A stretch of 34,611 nt of DNA, taken from assembly GCA_947172645.1 (NCBI GenBank), contig CAMWBY010000027.1:1-34611 (forward strand), given 5' to 3'. This document shows positions 7,103 to 15,207 of the stretch, in pieces. The notes under the pieces were generated by a model, which saw only the letters and a program-made list of their open reading frames with translations, was not told where the DNA came from and did no database searches. The translations under genes were made by a program, and so were the position numbers. Position 1 is the first letter of the stretch. Each line of letters opens with the position of its first letter. The DNA is from an uncultured Lachnospiraceae bacterium (lineage in GTDB: Bacteria > Bacillota > Clostridia > Lachnospirales > Lachnospiraceae).

Positions 7103-8351
7103 TTCCCGCAGTGGGAGCAATGCAGGGGATGGAACAAAGGAGAACCCTTTTTCCACGTTATTGGCAGTTAACAGTCTGAGTCTGCATCCGGGGGACCAGG
7201 TTCTTCTTGAGAGAGGTTCGGTTTTCCAGGGACAGTATCTGCATCTGTCGGCACAGGGGACGAAGGAACAGCCCATTCTTGTGGGAGCATACGGAGAGGG
7301 GGCGTTGCCGGAAATTGCGGCCGAAGGACAGGGTATTTGGTATCAGGATTATGGTACGGAGTTGGATTCCCCTGCACATGTGAGAGAAGGGTATGTATCT
7401 TCCGCGATGCTCCTATATGACTGCGCGTATATTACTGTGCGGGATATCGGTATCTCCAATTGGGCGCAGGCGATGGGGGAACGCTATGAGGCGGCGCACA
7501 AGATGAACAGGACAGGTGTTGCCGTGGTGGCGAAGAACAGAGGGACGCTGCGGGAAATCCATCTTGCCGATTTGGAGATACGGAATGTAAATGGAAATGT
7601 ATATGACAAGCATATGAACAACGGCGGTATTTATTTTACCTGTTTACGGCCGGACGATGAGGAGGCTACAGGGATTGCCAGATATGAAGGGGTCAGTGTA
7701 ACGAGGTGTTTTGTACATCGGGTGAGCCGTTGGGGAATCGCTGTGGGTTACAGTTATCGGTGCAAAGAATTTATGAAGGCGGAACTGGAAGACGCGCTCT
7801 TTGAGAAATACGGACATAAGGATATAAAGATTGCGGACAACTATGTGAAGGAGGCAGGGGGAGACGGTATAACGGTGATGTACACCTTGCGGCCTTTGGT
7901 GGAGCATAACACTGTGGATTCCTGCGCGGGCGAGATGAACGACCGTGTCTATAGATTTCCGGAGAACAGGGGAGGAAAAGTCGCCGCGGGGATTTGGCCC
8001 TGGAAATGCAAGGATGCCTTGTTTCAATATAATGAAGCGACAGATACGCGGCTGAACCAGGACGGAATGGCGTGGGATGCAGATTCGGGTGACGGGACGG
8101 TTTACCAGTATAATTACAGCCGTTTGAACGAGGGAGGATGTGTAATGTTCTGCCTGGAGGAGGCAGTCCACAATACTTTCCGCTATAATGTGAGTTGCGA
8201 TGATTTGGGCGGGACAATCAGCCCGTCGATGAACCCGGACGCGTATCTTCACCATAACACTTTTATCCGGCGAAAAGGAGTCCCTCATGTGAGGGAGCAT
8301 ATGGGCGGCGGAAACTTCACGGAAGAAGAGAATATTATCGAAGAAATATAA
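7071..8351 (+). CDS. Right-handed parallel beta-helix repeat protein, possible glycan-active enzyme
   Basis: The protein has 426 residues. The N-terminus YYVSSRSGSNAGDGTKENPF followed by 'STL' is the usual entry of DUF1565-like/pectate-lyase-like beta-helix proteins. Repeating short strands with Asn ladders continue through the protein (ITVRDIGISNW, IADNYVKEAGGDGITV, PLVEHNTVDSC, TYQYNY-like coils). No signal peptide or cell-wall anchor is visible, so it may act in the cytoplasm, unlike most secreted beta-helix lyases. The start ATG has AGGAG close upstream and lies inside the preceding gene. The neighbouring sugar genes suggest a lyase, hydrolase or epimerase on an imported glycan, but no catalytic residues can be assigned. 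Confidence 0.75.
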   Translation: MRTLSRIYYVSSRSGSNAGDGTKENPFSTLLAVNSLSLHPGDQVLLERGSVFQGQYLHLSAQGTKEQPILVGAYGEGALPEIAAEGQGIWYQDYGTELDSPAHVREGYVSSAMLLYDCAYITVRDIGISNWAQAMGERYEAAHKMNRTGVAVVAKNRGTLREIHLADLEIRNVNGNVYDKHMNNGGIYFTCLRPDDEEATGIARYEGVSVTRCFVHRVSRWGIAVGYSYRCKEFMKAELEDALFEKYGHKDIKIADNYVKEAGGDGITVMYTLRPLVEHNTVDSCAGEMNDRVYRFPENRGGKVAAGIWPWKCKDALFQYNEATDTRLNQDGMAWDADSGDGTVYQYNYSRLNEGGCVMFCLEEAVHNTFRYNVSCDDLGGTISPSMNPDAYLHHNTFIRRKGVPHVREHMGGGNFTEEENIIEEI

Positions 8352-8354
8352 GAC

Positions 8355-8394
8355 GCCTCTTTCTTTACCATAGGGTACTGGCAAGGAAAGAGGC
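8355..8394. terminator. Hairpin between convergent genes
   Basis: GCCTCTTTC (8355-8363) pairs exactly with GAAAGAGGC (8386-8394). It starts three bases after the beta-helix stop and ends ten bases before the minus-strand oxidoreductase stop. T tracts are weak on both sides, so it is a plausible but not classical bidirectional terminator. Confidence 0.5.
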
Positions 8395-8404
8395 AGGAAA
8401 AGGT

Positions 8405-9463
8405 TTATATAACCGCTTTATCTATTGTTTCGTACTGCACATCCTCGAAGGGGAGATAAATCCGTTCACGTTTCATGGAAGACAGATAGATACCTTTTAC
8501 CATTTCCAAAGTTTTACGTCCTTCTATGCCGTCTACCGCCACCGGGGAACCTGTCTGGATAGATTGGTAGAAATCCTTAATTTGGATATGGTGGCTGCTG
8601 CCCCAGTAGTCGGGGCCTACATTGGTGGTCTCGTAGGTATTGCGTATCTCGGCGTAGACGCCGTCCAGTTCGTAATAGCCCATATCCTGAATCAGGCCCA
8701 GGCGTCCTTTTTCACCCAGAAGCTCAATCGTGATAGGAGAATCGGCACCGTAGGTGTTGCAGGCATAGAGGCTGTACAGACAGCCGTTTTGGAACATGAT
8801 GGCCGCGTTTGCGGTGTCCTCCACTTTTACAAAAGGATGGGCGTAATTGTGTACGCTTCCTTCAATCCATTCCACGTCGCTGCCAAGCATGTAGCGGACG
8901 CGGTCTATGCTGTGGATAGCCTGGTCAATCAGTACGCCGCCGCCTTCCTTGTCCCAGGTTCCTTTCCAGTCATTGCCCTCGTAGTAATTTAACGGACGGC
9001 TCCAGGTGAGGATGGAACGTGCGGCGGTAATCTTGCCGAAATCGCCTTTTGCAATCATTTCCTTCAGCTTCTCTACGCTTTTCGTATAGCGTGTCTGGAA
9101 AATGACGCCCAGTTTCATGCCGGTTTCTTTCTCCACGCGCAGCATTTCATCAGCCTGTTGGAGCGTAACGGCGATGGGTTTTTCTGTGAGTACATGGATG
9201 CCGGCGCGCATGGCTTTGACGGCCATGACGGGATGAAGGCAGTGAGGCAGGCATAAGTGTACCACATCGATGTCTTTATCCAGAATTTCGTCGAAATCAG
9301 TGGTATAGTTACAGCCGAATTTGTCGGCGAAAGCTTTGGCGAGATTCGGGTCTTTATCCACGGCGTATACGGGTTCTACCATATCCGCCAGGCGGACGAA
9401 GGCGTCTTCATAGCATACGGAGATTCTTCCGCAGCCAACAATTGCAACTTTTAATTTTTTCAT
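8405..9463 (-). CDS. Gfo/Idh/MocA-family NAD(P)-dependent sugar oxidoreductase
   Basis: The predicted protein has 352 residues. The N-terminal Rossmann fold begins KVAIVGCGRISVCY, and the family's EKPIAVT motif (catalytic Lys) is near residue 95. DKEGGGVLIDQAIHSID near residue 175 carries the conserved GG..D...H catalytic Asp/His pair. Start: GGAGGG lies just before the ATG at 9463, whereas the in-frame ATG at 9475 lies inside that ribosome site, so 9463 is chosen. The gene follows the first ROK gene by 23 bases on the same strand and should be cotranscribed with it. Likely role: redox conversion of a sugar or inositol-like intermediate. Substrate unknown. Confidence 0.85.
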   Translation of the reverse strand: MKKLKVAIVGCGRISVCYEDAFVRLADMVEPVYAVDKDPNLAKAFADKFGCNYTTDFDEILDKDIDVVHLCLPHCLHPVMAVKAMRAGIHVLTEKPIAVTLQQADEMLRVEKETGMKLGVIFQTRYTKSVEKLKEMIAKGDFGKITAARSILTWSRPLNYYEGNDWKGTWDKEGGGVLIDQAIHSIDRVRYMLGSDVEWIEGSVHNYAHPFVKVEDTANAAIMFQNGCLYSLYACNTYGADSPITIELLGEKGRLGLIQDMGYYELDGVYAEIRNTYETTNVGPDYWGSSHHIQIKDFYQSIQTGSPVAVDGIEGRKTLEMVKGIYLSSMKRERIYLPFEDVQYETIDKAVI

Positions 9464-9486
9464 AGCTCCCTCCATTTTAATTCCTG

Positions 9487-10740
9487 TCAGCCAATATAGA
9501 AGAAGGCTGACGAATCTTGTGTAAAATCATAGTGCTGGTCAAAAAGGTATTTCATGCCGCCCACGAAATAGGCGGTGGAATCCAGAAAGCTGTATCGTAT
9601 CTGTATGGAATCCAACATTTGCCGGAATCCGGTTTCTTTTAAATTATGAAGGACTTCGTTTAAGAAAAGCGGCCCCAAGTCCCTCCCTCTTCCGCCGATG
9701 ATAATCAGTTTGGGGTGGACGATACACACCAGATTGCTCAGCGCCTGGGAAAAGTCCCGCGCAATATGCTTCAAAAGCGTCTGTGCGCATAAATCGCCGT
9801 ACAGCGCGGCGGAGCTCAAGTCGGCGTATGTAATCTTTTCGTTCTGGATAAGGGAAGAACGGCATCCCGCCGCCTGTAGTCTCTTTTTCAGGGAATGCTC
9901 GCCGATTCGCAGTTCCAGGCATCCTCTGTTGCCGCAGGAGCACAACTCTCCACCCGGGTCGATGGAATAGTGGCCGAACTGAGTATAGGATGCGGTCGCT
10001 TCGCCTAACAGCTCGTCCCGGATAAAGAGGGCGGCGCCGATTCCGTACTGGAAATTGATGTAGGCGAAATCCTGTTGGGCAATTTTGGTGTAGACTTTCT
10101 CCGCATAAGCGGCGCAGGCCGTATCATTTAGGATGGCCAGCGGATAACCTGCGAAGGTTTTTTTCAGGTCTTTTATCAGGTTTATATTCCCGTTGGGGGA
10201 CAGATAAAGCGTGGTGGCGAAGATTTCCTTGCGTTCCGGGTCAATCATGGCGGGCACGACGATGGCAACGCCAAGAAGCTTTTCCCGTGGGAAATCAGGC
10301 GCCAGTAAGTTGTCCAACAGCTCTTTGGAAAGAGGCACATAGGAATCCGGCTCGCGTAGCGGGGAATCGGATTCTTTTATGATGGTACCGCAAATATCCA
10401 CCAGTTTGCAGCAGATATCTTTGCTGCGCCAACTGATGACGGCCACATAGTGCTGTCCCTGCAAAAGATGCAGGCTGTTAGGCTTACGGCCTACAGACGT
10501 GGCGTCATCCAGAATGCCTGTATCCTGTACGAACTTCCGCTCGATAAGTTCATCTACCAGGGAAGAGACGGTGGTTTTACTTAAACCTGACAGCTTGGCA
10601 AGCTGTGCCCGGGAAATCCCCGGCGTCTGGTGGATATAGCGGTAGAGTGTTTTTAAATTATTGTTTTTGATGAGTTGTTGGTTTACCAGTTTCATATGCG
10701 CCTGCTTTTCTCGGATTTTTTTCGGGCTAAATTCTGCCAT
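9487..10740 (-). CDS. ROK-family transcriptional regulator (XylR/NagC type), copy 1
   Basis: The 417 residues contain an N-terminal winged helix-turn-helix (about 38-64: TPGISRAQLAKLSGLSKTTV, then SSLVDEL). The ROK sugar-kinase-like domain follows, with its zinc/sugar signature GHYSIDPGG...CSCGNRGCLE (His 257; Cys 267, 269, 274). The added DNA-binding domain marks it as a regulator rather than a kinase. It resembles the next gene throughout, so the two are tandem paralogues. Start uncertain: the ATG at 10740 has no clear ribosome site, and an internal Met at 10695 (KLVNQQLIKN) aligns with the start of copy 2. An inverted repeat lies just upstream. Likely ligand: a sugar taken up by the nearby importer. 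Confidence 0.85.
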   Translation of the reverse strand: MAEFSPKKIREKQAHMKLVNQQLIKNNNLKTLYRYIHQTPGISRAQLAKLSGLSKTTVSSLVDELIERKFVQDTGILDDATSVGRKPNSLHLLQGQHYVAVISWRSKDICCKLVDICGTIIKESDSPLREPDSYVPLSKELLDNLLAPDFPREKLLGVAIVVPAMIDPERKEIFATTLYLSPNGNINLIKDLKKTFAGYPLAILNDTACAAYAEKVYTKIAQQDFAYINFQYGIGAALFIRDELLGEATASYTQFGHYSIDPGGELCSCGNRGCLELRIGEHSLKKRLQAAGCRSSLIQNEKITYADLSSAALYGDLCAQTLLKHIARDFSQALSNLVCIVHPKLIIIGGRGRDLGPLFLNEVLHNLKETGFRQMLDSIQIRYSFLDSTAYFVGGMKYLFDQHYDFTQDSSAFFYIG

Positions 10741-10746
10741 GGTATC

Positions 10747-10777
10747 ATATGCCCGTCGAGGCTGCTATGGGGCATAT
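10747..10777. promoter_or_regulatory. Inverted repeat upstream of ROK copy 1
   Basis: ATATGCCC (10747-10754) and GGGCATAT (10770-10777) form an exact eight-base dyad separated by 15 bases, seven bases before the ROK 1 start codon. It could be an operator for either ROK protein or a leader hairpin. No T tract follows, so it is not a terminator of the upstream ROK 2 gene. Confidence 0.45.
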
Positions 10778-10838
10778 AGTTAGATTACTTCCAACATATC
10801 ACAAAGCCTGATAGGAAGCAATCGTTAATTATGGTGTA

Positions 10839-12044
10839 TTATCCTATGAAAAAGGCAGAGCGGTCGTTATCGGTAAAGCAATAATGGATATCAAAAAAGT
10901 ATTTCATGGCGCCGTTCAAGAAGGAGTCAATCTGTAAGGTGGAATAGCGTACCGTTACGGCGTCTACCATTTTGCGAAAACCTGTCTTCTGTAAACCTGC
11001 CCGGACTTCATTCAGGAAAAACTCACCGATTGCAGGTATTTTGCCTCCCAATATAATTAAGGATGGGTTTACGATGCAGATGAGATTTCCCAATGCCTGC
11101 GCCAACTCCCATGCAAGCTGCCGTACCATCGCCAGGGCCGTCGGGTCGCGGAAAGTAGCGGCCTTGCCCAGGTCGGAAAAGGTGATAGTGTCCTTTCCTG
11201 CCAGGGACGGGATGCTGCCAAACTGAGACAGGCGCTTTTTTAAATTCTGCTCGGAAATCAGGGTTTCCAGACAGCCATGGTTGCCACAGGCGCACAGAGG
11301 GCCGCCCGGGTCTACCGAATAGTGCCCAAATTGTGTGAAAGAGCCGCTGGCTTTCCCGAGCATATTGCCCTCGGTAAAAAGCGTGGCGCCAATGCCGCGT
11401 CCGAAATTCACAAAAGCAAAGTTTTTTTCGGAGATTCCGGCGTAAATTTTCTCGGCATAGGCGTAGCAGGCCGTGTCTTCCAGAAATGCCACTGGGTATT
11501 CCGGAAAAGCGTGGCGCAGAGCGTCGATTGGATTTTCTTTGCCCAAAAAAGGCAGGCTGAGCGTGGTGGAATATACTTCATTGTGGGCTGCGTCAATCAT
11601 GGCGGAGACTACCACGCAGATGCCGAGTACCCGGCTTGGGTCGCACTGTTTCAGGATGGACTGGTACAGGCAGTAAACGGAACAGGAGATATATGTTTCT
11701 CCCGCTTCGACCTGGCAGCTTTCCTGGATGACAGAGGTTCCGGCGATATCGATTAGGTAGGCGTGCACCATATTTTCTACCCAGTGCATCACTACAGTGT
11801 AATAGCTGTTCATACGGACATGCAGGCAATTAGGCTTGCGTCCGATGGAATCGGATTCTCCCGTGCCGCTGTCCAGAATAAACCTACGCTCAATCAACTC
11901 GTCTACCAAGGTGGAGACGGTGGTTTTGCTTAAGTTTGACTGCTGCGCCAGAAGCGTCCGGGAGATTCCGGGATTCGCGTCAATTGAAGAATAGATATGT
12001 TTCATGTTCGTATTTTTAATCAACTGTTGGTTCACCAGGCTCAT
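10839..12044 (-). CDS. ROK-family transcriptional regulator, copy 2
   Basis: The 401 residues have the same layout as copy 1: winged helix-turn-helix at about 24-50 (GISRTLLAQQSNLSKTTVST), then a ROK domain with GHYSVDPGG...CACGNHGCLE. The N-terminus SLVNQQLIKNTNMKHIYSSI parallels residues 17 onward of copy 1, and the C-termini (SAFFIG and SAFFYIG) also match, so the pair arose by tandem duplication. The ATG at 12044 has AGGAGG upstream with a rather long 13-base spacer. The gene is divergent from the sugar-uptake operon across 547 bases. Its promoter overlaps a strong inverted repeat, suggesting autoregulation. Ligand unknown. Confidence 0.88.
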   Translation of the reverse strand: MSLVNQQLIKNTNMKHIYSSIDANPGISRTLLAQQSNLSKTTVSTLVDELIERRFILDSGTGESDSIGRKPNCLHVRMNSYYTVVMHWVENMVHAYLIDIAGTSVIQESCQVEAGETYISCSVYCLYQSILKQCDPSRVLGICVVVSAMIDAAHNEVYSTTLSLPFLGKENPIDALRHAFPEYPVAFLEDTACYAYAEKIYAGISEKNFAFVNFGRGIGATLFTEGNMLGKASGSFTQFGHYSVDPGGPLCACGNHGCLETLISEQNLKKRLSQFGSIPSLAGKDTITFSDLGKAATFRDPTALAMVRQLAWELAQALGNLICIVNPSLIILGGKIPAIGEFFLNEVRAGLQKTGFRKMVDAVTVRYSTLQIDSFLNGAMKYFFDIHYCFTDNDRSAFFIG

Positions 12045-12065
12045 TTTTGTTGTTTCACCTCCTTC

Positions 12066-12127
12066 AGGATATTTTGTAAGGTCAGTTTATTAAAAAATAT
12101 CCTATCATAAAACGATGTGATAAGCAA
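12066..12127 (-). promoter_or_regulatory. ROK 2 promoter overlapped by a ten-base inverted repeat
   Basis: On the minus strand, TTGCTT (12127-12122) and TAGGAT (12104-12099) are 17 bases apart. The -10 overlaps one arm of the exact dyad AGGATATTTT (12066-12075) and AAAATATCCT (12094-12103). The other arm lies beside the ribosome site at 12058-12063. Binding here would block both initiation and clearance, so it is a good candidate ROK operator. Confidence 0.55.
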
Positions 12128-12435
12128 GAAAAGTTTGATAAAAAAATAATATATCTTATATATCGAGCAAATTAAAGAAAAAGACAGATTATATATAAAT
12201 AATTAAATAAATAATCTGAAAATAATAGCAATAATATGTGCAGGATTCATATATTCAGGCTTGCGTATGCCATTACACAATTTTTATGTAAGGTTTCAAA
12301 AGAATTAAAGTAAATAAAATTAGTAAGGCCACAGGAATAAAATGGAATAAAGGTAAAAATACACAAAAAGTGTAGAGAAATATTGTGTATAATAGAGGAA
12401 ATGTCCAGTAAAAGGCGTGGAAGCGCGAAAAAATA

Positions 12436-12464
12436 TTGACACTGGTTATGCGGAGTGATAAAGT
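12436..12464 (+). promoter_or_regulatory. Promoter of the sugar uptake/oxidoreductase operon
   Basis: TTGACA at 12436-12441 and TAAAGT at 12459-12464 are separated by 17 bases. The -35 is perfect and the -10 matches four of six positions, as expected for an activatable or derepressible promoter. The leader to the ATG at 12592 would be about 120 bases. Confidence 0.6.
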
Positions 12465-12591
12465 ATAGACAAACTTAGAGCGGAAAATGGACCGGGTTAT
12501 CAGAAAAAAAGAATATTAAACAGCTTTGGTTTTATTTTTTTCTCGAAATAGTTAGGTCGATGAACAAATAAATTGAGAAAGGGGTGATGAA

Positions 12592-13620
12592 ATGAGAGTT
12601 GGCGTAATTGGATGTGGAGGAATGGGAACAACCCACTATCTTTCGCTGAAAGCGCTGTCTTCTCAGATGGATGTAGAGGTGGCTGCACTGGCGGATTGCC
12701 GGAAGGAGTATTTGGATAAGGCGTCTTCTTATTTTCCAGATGCAAGCACTTATTCCTATGGCATGGAGCTGATTGAAAAGGAGAAGTTAGACGTTGTACA
12801 TATCTGTCTTCCGACCTATTTACATGTTAGCCATGCAGTGGCGGCTATGGAACAGGGTATGCATGTCCTGGTGGAGAAGCCGGTCTGCCTGACAGAGGAA
12901 GAGGGAATACAGATTCTGGAAGCGGAGAAACGTACAGGCAGGAAAGTCATGGTAGGACAGGTGGTACGGTCCTTTGATGAGTACCGCTATCTGAAACAGG
13001 CGTATGACAACAAGACTTTTGGAAATTTGAAATCGATTGTAATGCAGAGAATCAGCGGCGATGTGCAGTGGGGATTCGAGGATTGGTTCCATGATGAGAA
13101 GAAGAGCGGTTCGGTAGTGCTGGACCTTCATGTACATGACTTGGATTTCCTTCGTCATATGTTGGGCGAGCCTGACAGTTTTGATGTGAGGGCAACCGCT
13201 ATTGAAAGCGGGATGATTAACCAGATTATCACGACTTATGAATTTGGGAATGTGTTTGTGACAGCGGAAGGCATATGGGACGTCTCGCCGTCTTTGGAAT
13301 TTCGGGCAAGTTTCAGGGCATGCTTCGAGGATGCCACGATAGTGTTTGACGGGGCGAAGAAACCGTCGTTGACTGTCTATAAGAAGGACGGGGCAGTGGA
13401 GACGCCGGAGCTTTCACCGGAATATGAGATGGATGACAACACGGCAGGCATCAATGTGTCGAACTTAGGACCCTATTACACGGAGATTAAATATTTCTTA
13501 CAGTGCGTCAGGGATGGGAAACCTATTGAGGTAGCCCCTCTTATAGAAGGGGTAAAATCTGTGGAACTTGCCTTGAAGGAATGGGAAGCAGCAAAAGCAT
13601 ATGTGGAGAAGCGCCGTTAA
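12592..13620 (+). CDS. Gfo/Idh/MocA-family sugar oxidoreductase, copy 2
   Basis: The protein has 342 residues. The Rossmann start RVGVIGCGGMGTTHY and the EKPVCLT motif (about residue 94, catalytic Lys) are intact. The conserved SGSVVLDLHVHDLDF segment near residue 170 supplies the Asp/His pair. AAGGGGTGATGAA precedes the ATG. It is first in the plus-strand operon with the sugar importer and epimerase. Together with copy 1 on the other strand it may perform paired oxidation and reduction steps, such as a C3-keto intermediate route, on one imported sugar. That pairing is an inference, since such enzymes often come in twos with a TIM-barrel epimerase. Substrate not identifiable. Confidence 0.88.
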   Translation: MRVGVIGCGGMGTTHYLSLKALSSQMDVEVAALADCRKEYLDKASSYFPDASTYSYGMELIEKEKLDVVHICLPTYLHVSHAVAAMEQGMHVLVEKPVCLTEEEGIQILEAEKRTGRKVMVGQVVRSFDEYRYLKQAYDNKTFGNLKSIVMQRISGDVQWGFEDWFHDEKKSGSVVLDLHVHDLDFLRHMLGEPDSFDVRATAIESGMINQIITTYEFGNVFVTAEGIWDVSPSLEFRASFRACFEDATIVFDGAKKPSLTVYKKDGAVETPELSPEYEMDDNTAGINVSNLGPYYTEIKYFLQCVRDGKPIEVAPLIEGVKSVELALKEWEAAKAYVEKRR

Positions 13621-13673
13621 TTCCCGCGGATAACGGGTAATGGAGGCTTATCAATTTTATCACTGAAACCAGT

Positions 13674-13691
13674 GTCGGCCAAGAGGCCGGC
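13674..13691 (+). other. Intercistronic hairpin before the binding-protein gene
   Basis: GTCGGCC (13674-13680) pairs with GGCCGGC (13685-13691) around an AAGA loop, with no T tract. It sits 26 bases before the lipoprotein start and may protect the 3' processed message, helping binding protein exceed permease levels. Confidence 0.5.
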
Positions 13692-13716
13692 GCACATCAA
13701 AGTAGGAGGAACTATT

Positions 13717-15075
13717 ATGGTAAAGAAGAAACTTGCAGTTTTGCTATCGGCAGTTATGGTAGCATCGATGTTGGCAGCCTGCGGCGGTTCAGATACCCAG
13801 GAACCGGCAGCGGAGAGCACGAACGAAGACACCGCAGCCAGTGAGGAAAGCGCTGAGGCGGAAAGCGATGGGGCAAGCGAGGAAAGCGCTGAGTCCGGTG
13901 AAGCAAGCGCAGCTTCAGGTGAAGAAGTGACTTTGAAGGTATTTGACGCCCATGCTTATGGTTTGGACGAGTATGCAGAGATGGTGGAAGCATTTGAGAA
14001 AGACCATCCGGGCGTAACGATTGAAGTACAGCACGCGGCGAACGATTCCAATACCTTGCTTCAGTCCCGTGTGAACTCCGGGGATATACCGGATGTATTC
14101 GACGTGGAATCAGGTACTTCCGCAAAGATGTATTATGAATATGCGTATGACTGGACGGATGACACGGATGTGACAAGCCTGTTCAACGAAGACGCATTGG
14201 AGACAGGAAGAGACGACGACGGCAGAATTAAATCATTGCCGTGGACTTATGAGAACATGGGTATCCTGTACAACAAGGATTGTTTCGAGCAGGCAGGCAT
14301 TACCGAGCTGCCCACAACGATGGACGAACTGGAAGAGGCATGTAAGAAACTGGAAGCAGCAGGGATTACAGCGTTTGCAATGCCTGCAAAAGAGAGCTGG
14401 GTACTTGGACAGCTTGCAACCCACTTTATGATGGATAAGTCCCTGGATGCAGAAGGAACTGCCAACGCTTTGAAGTCCGGCGAGAAACAGTTTGCGGATT
14501 TACCGAACTGGAACAACCTGTTTAGGATGTTAGACCTGGCGATTGAGTACGGCCCGGATAAGCCCCTTGAGATTGACTGGGAGACTTCCGAGAATATGCT
14601 TGCCAACGGCGAAGCAGCTATGATTCATATGGGCGACTGGTGCCAGTCTACATTGGATTCCTTCAATGCAGACGCGAATCTGGGATTCCTTCCTTGCCCG
14701 GTAGGGTCTTCCGCAGACGATTGCACGCTTCTGTCTTCCTGTAACTGGACTTATCTTGTAAACAAGGATTCTGAGAATTTGGAACTGGCAAAAGAGTATC
14801 TGACCTATATCCTTACTTCCGAGATGGGGCAGTACTGGATGTGCGAAGGCGTAGGAGCTGTTCCTGGCGTCAAGACAGACAGGGAAGTGTCCGGTAAACT
14901 GGCAAACGATGCGAAGACTTATATTGCGGCAGCAAAGACCAACGGATGGATTCATACAATCGCGCCGACAAGCTACAGTGATGTCTGCGGGCCTTACTTA
15001 CAGGCGTATATGACAGGCGATATGAGCGCGGAAGAAGTGACACAGGGATTCCAGGAATTCTGGACTGCGCAGTAA
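13717..15075 (+). CDS. Sugar ABC transporter substrate-binding lipoprotein (family 1, CUT1)
   Basis: The protein has 452 residues. The signal peptide KKKLAVLLSAVMVASM ends in lipobox LAAC with the acylated Cys at residue 22. A low-complexity Ser/Glu/Ala-rich linker (about 27-68) follows, then a family-1 solute-binding domain (LKVFDAHAYGLDEYAEMVEA, 'LPWTYENMGILYNKDCFEQAGI'). It should capture an oligosaccharide outside the membrane for the two permeases. The ATG at 13717 is chosen over the upstream TTG at 13672 because AGGAGG precedes it and the signal peptide starts there. It lies between the oxidoreductase and permease genes, with hairpins on both sides. The sugar bound cannot be read from sequence. 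Confidence 0.92.
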   Translation: MVKKKLAVLLSAVMVASMLAACGGSDTQEPAAESTNEDTAASEESAEAESDGASEESAESGEASAASGEEVTLKVFDAHAYGLDEYAEMVEAFEKDHPGVTIEVQHAANDSNTLLQSRVNSGDIPDVFDVESGTSAKMYYEYAYDWTDDTDVTSLFNEDALETGRDDDGRIKSLPWTYENMGILYNKDCFEQAGITELPTTMDELEEACKKLEAAGITAFAMPAKESWVLGQLATHFMMDKSLDAEGTANALKSGEKQFADLPNWNNLFRMLDLAIEYGPDKPLEIDWETSENMLANGEAAMIHMGDWCQSTLDSFNADANLGFLPCPVGSSADDCTLLSSCNWTYLVNKDSENLELAKEYLTYILTSEMGQYWMCEGVGAVPGVKTDREVSGKLANDAKTYIAAAKTNGWIHTIAPTSYSDVCGPYLQAYMTGDMSAEEVTQGFQEFWTAQ

Positions 15076-15126
15076 TGCCAGGAAGAAGTGTTGTTTCTGA
15101 AACTGAATAACAGACAATGATACAGC

Positions 15127-15173
15127 AGCAGGGGAGTTGCACGGAGCAGGGAAAAGCCGGCGCTCCCCTTGCT
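15127..15173 (+). other. Intercistronic stem-loop after the binding-protein gene
   Basis: AGCA plus GGGGAG (15127-15136) pairs with CTCCCC (15163-15168) and TGCT (15170-15173), with T15169 bulged and a 26-base loop. No T run follows. Such stem-loops typically stabilise the binding-protein message and lower downstream permease expression. Confidence 0.5.
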
Positions 15174-15207
15174 TATCATAGAGAAGAGTCCATAAGGGGA
15201 TGGTGAA

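Larger units (their letters stand above)
12045..12591. promoter_or_regulatory. Long AT-rich divergent control region between ROK 2 and the sugar operon
   Basis: These 547 bases hold no credible gene. The left end carries the ROK 2 promoter and dyad (12066-12127). The right end carries a good promoter for the sugar operon (12436-12464). The middle (about 12130-12400) is very AT-rich with poly-A runs and may bend DNA or hold further operators. A TATAAT at 12388-12393 has no convincing -35 partner. Confidence 0.6.

Noticed and set aside
7644..8384. A 246-codon minus-strand open frame antisense to the beta-helix gene
   Set aside because: It lacks a ribosome site and recognisable domains, has an odd His/Arg/Pro-rich composition, and lies fully within a well-supported plus-strand gene.
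8564..8992. A 142-codon plus-strand frame opposite the first oxidoreductase
   Set aside because: It is a Val/Ala-rich shadow of a gene with clear catalytic motifs on the other strand.
11277..11756. A 159-codon plus-strand frame opposite ROK 2
   Set aside because: It is the shadow of a conserved ROK domain, with no start signal and no family resemblance.
9487..12044. ROK proteins as sugar kinases
   Set aside because: Both have an N-terminal winged helix-turn-helix and regulator length of about 400 residues; kinases of the family are near 300 and lack that domain.
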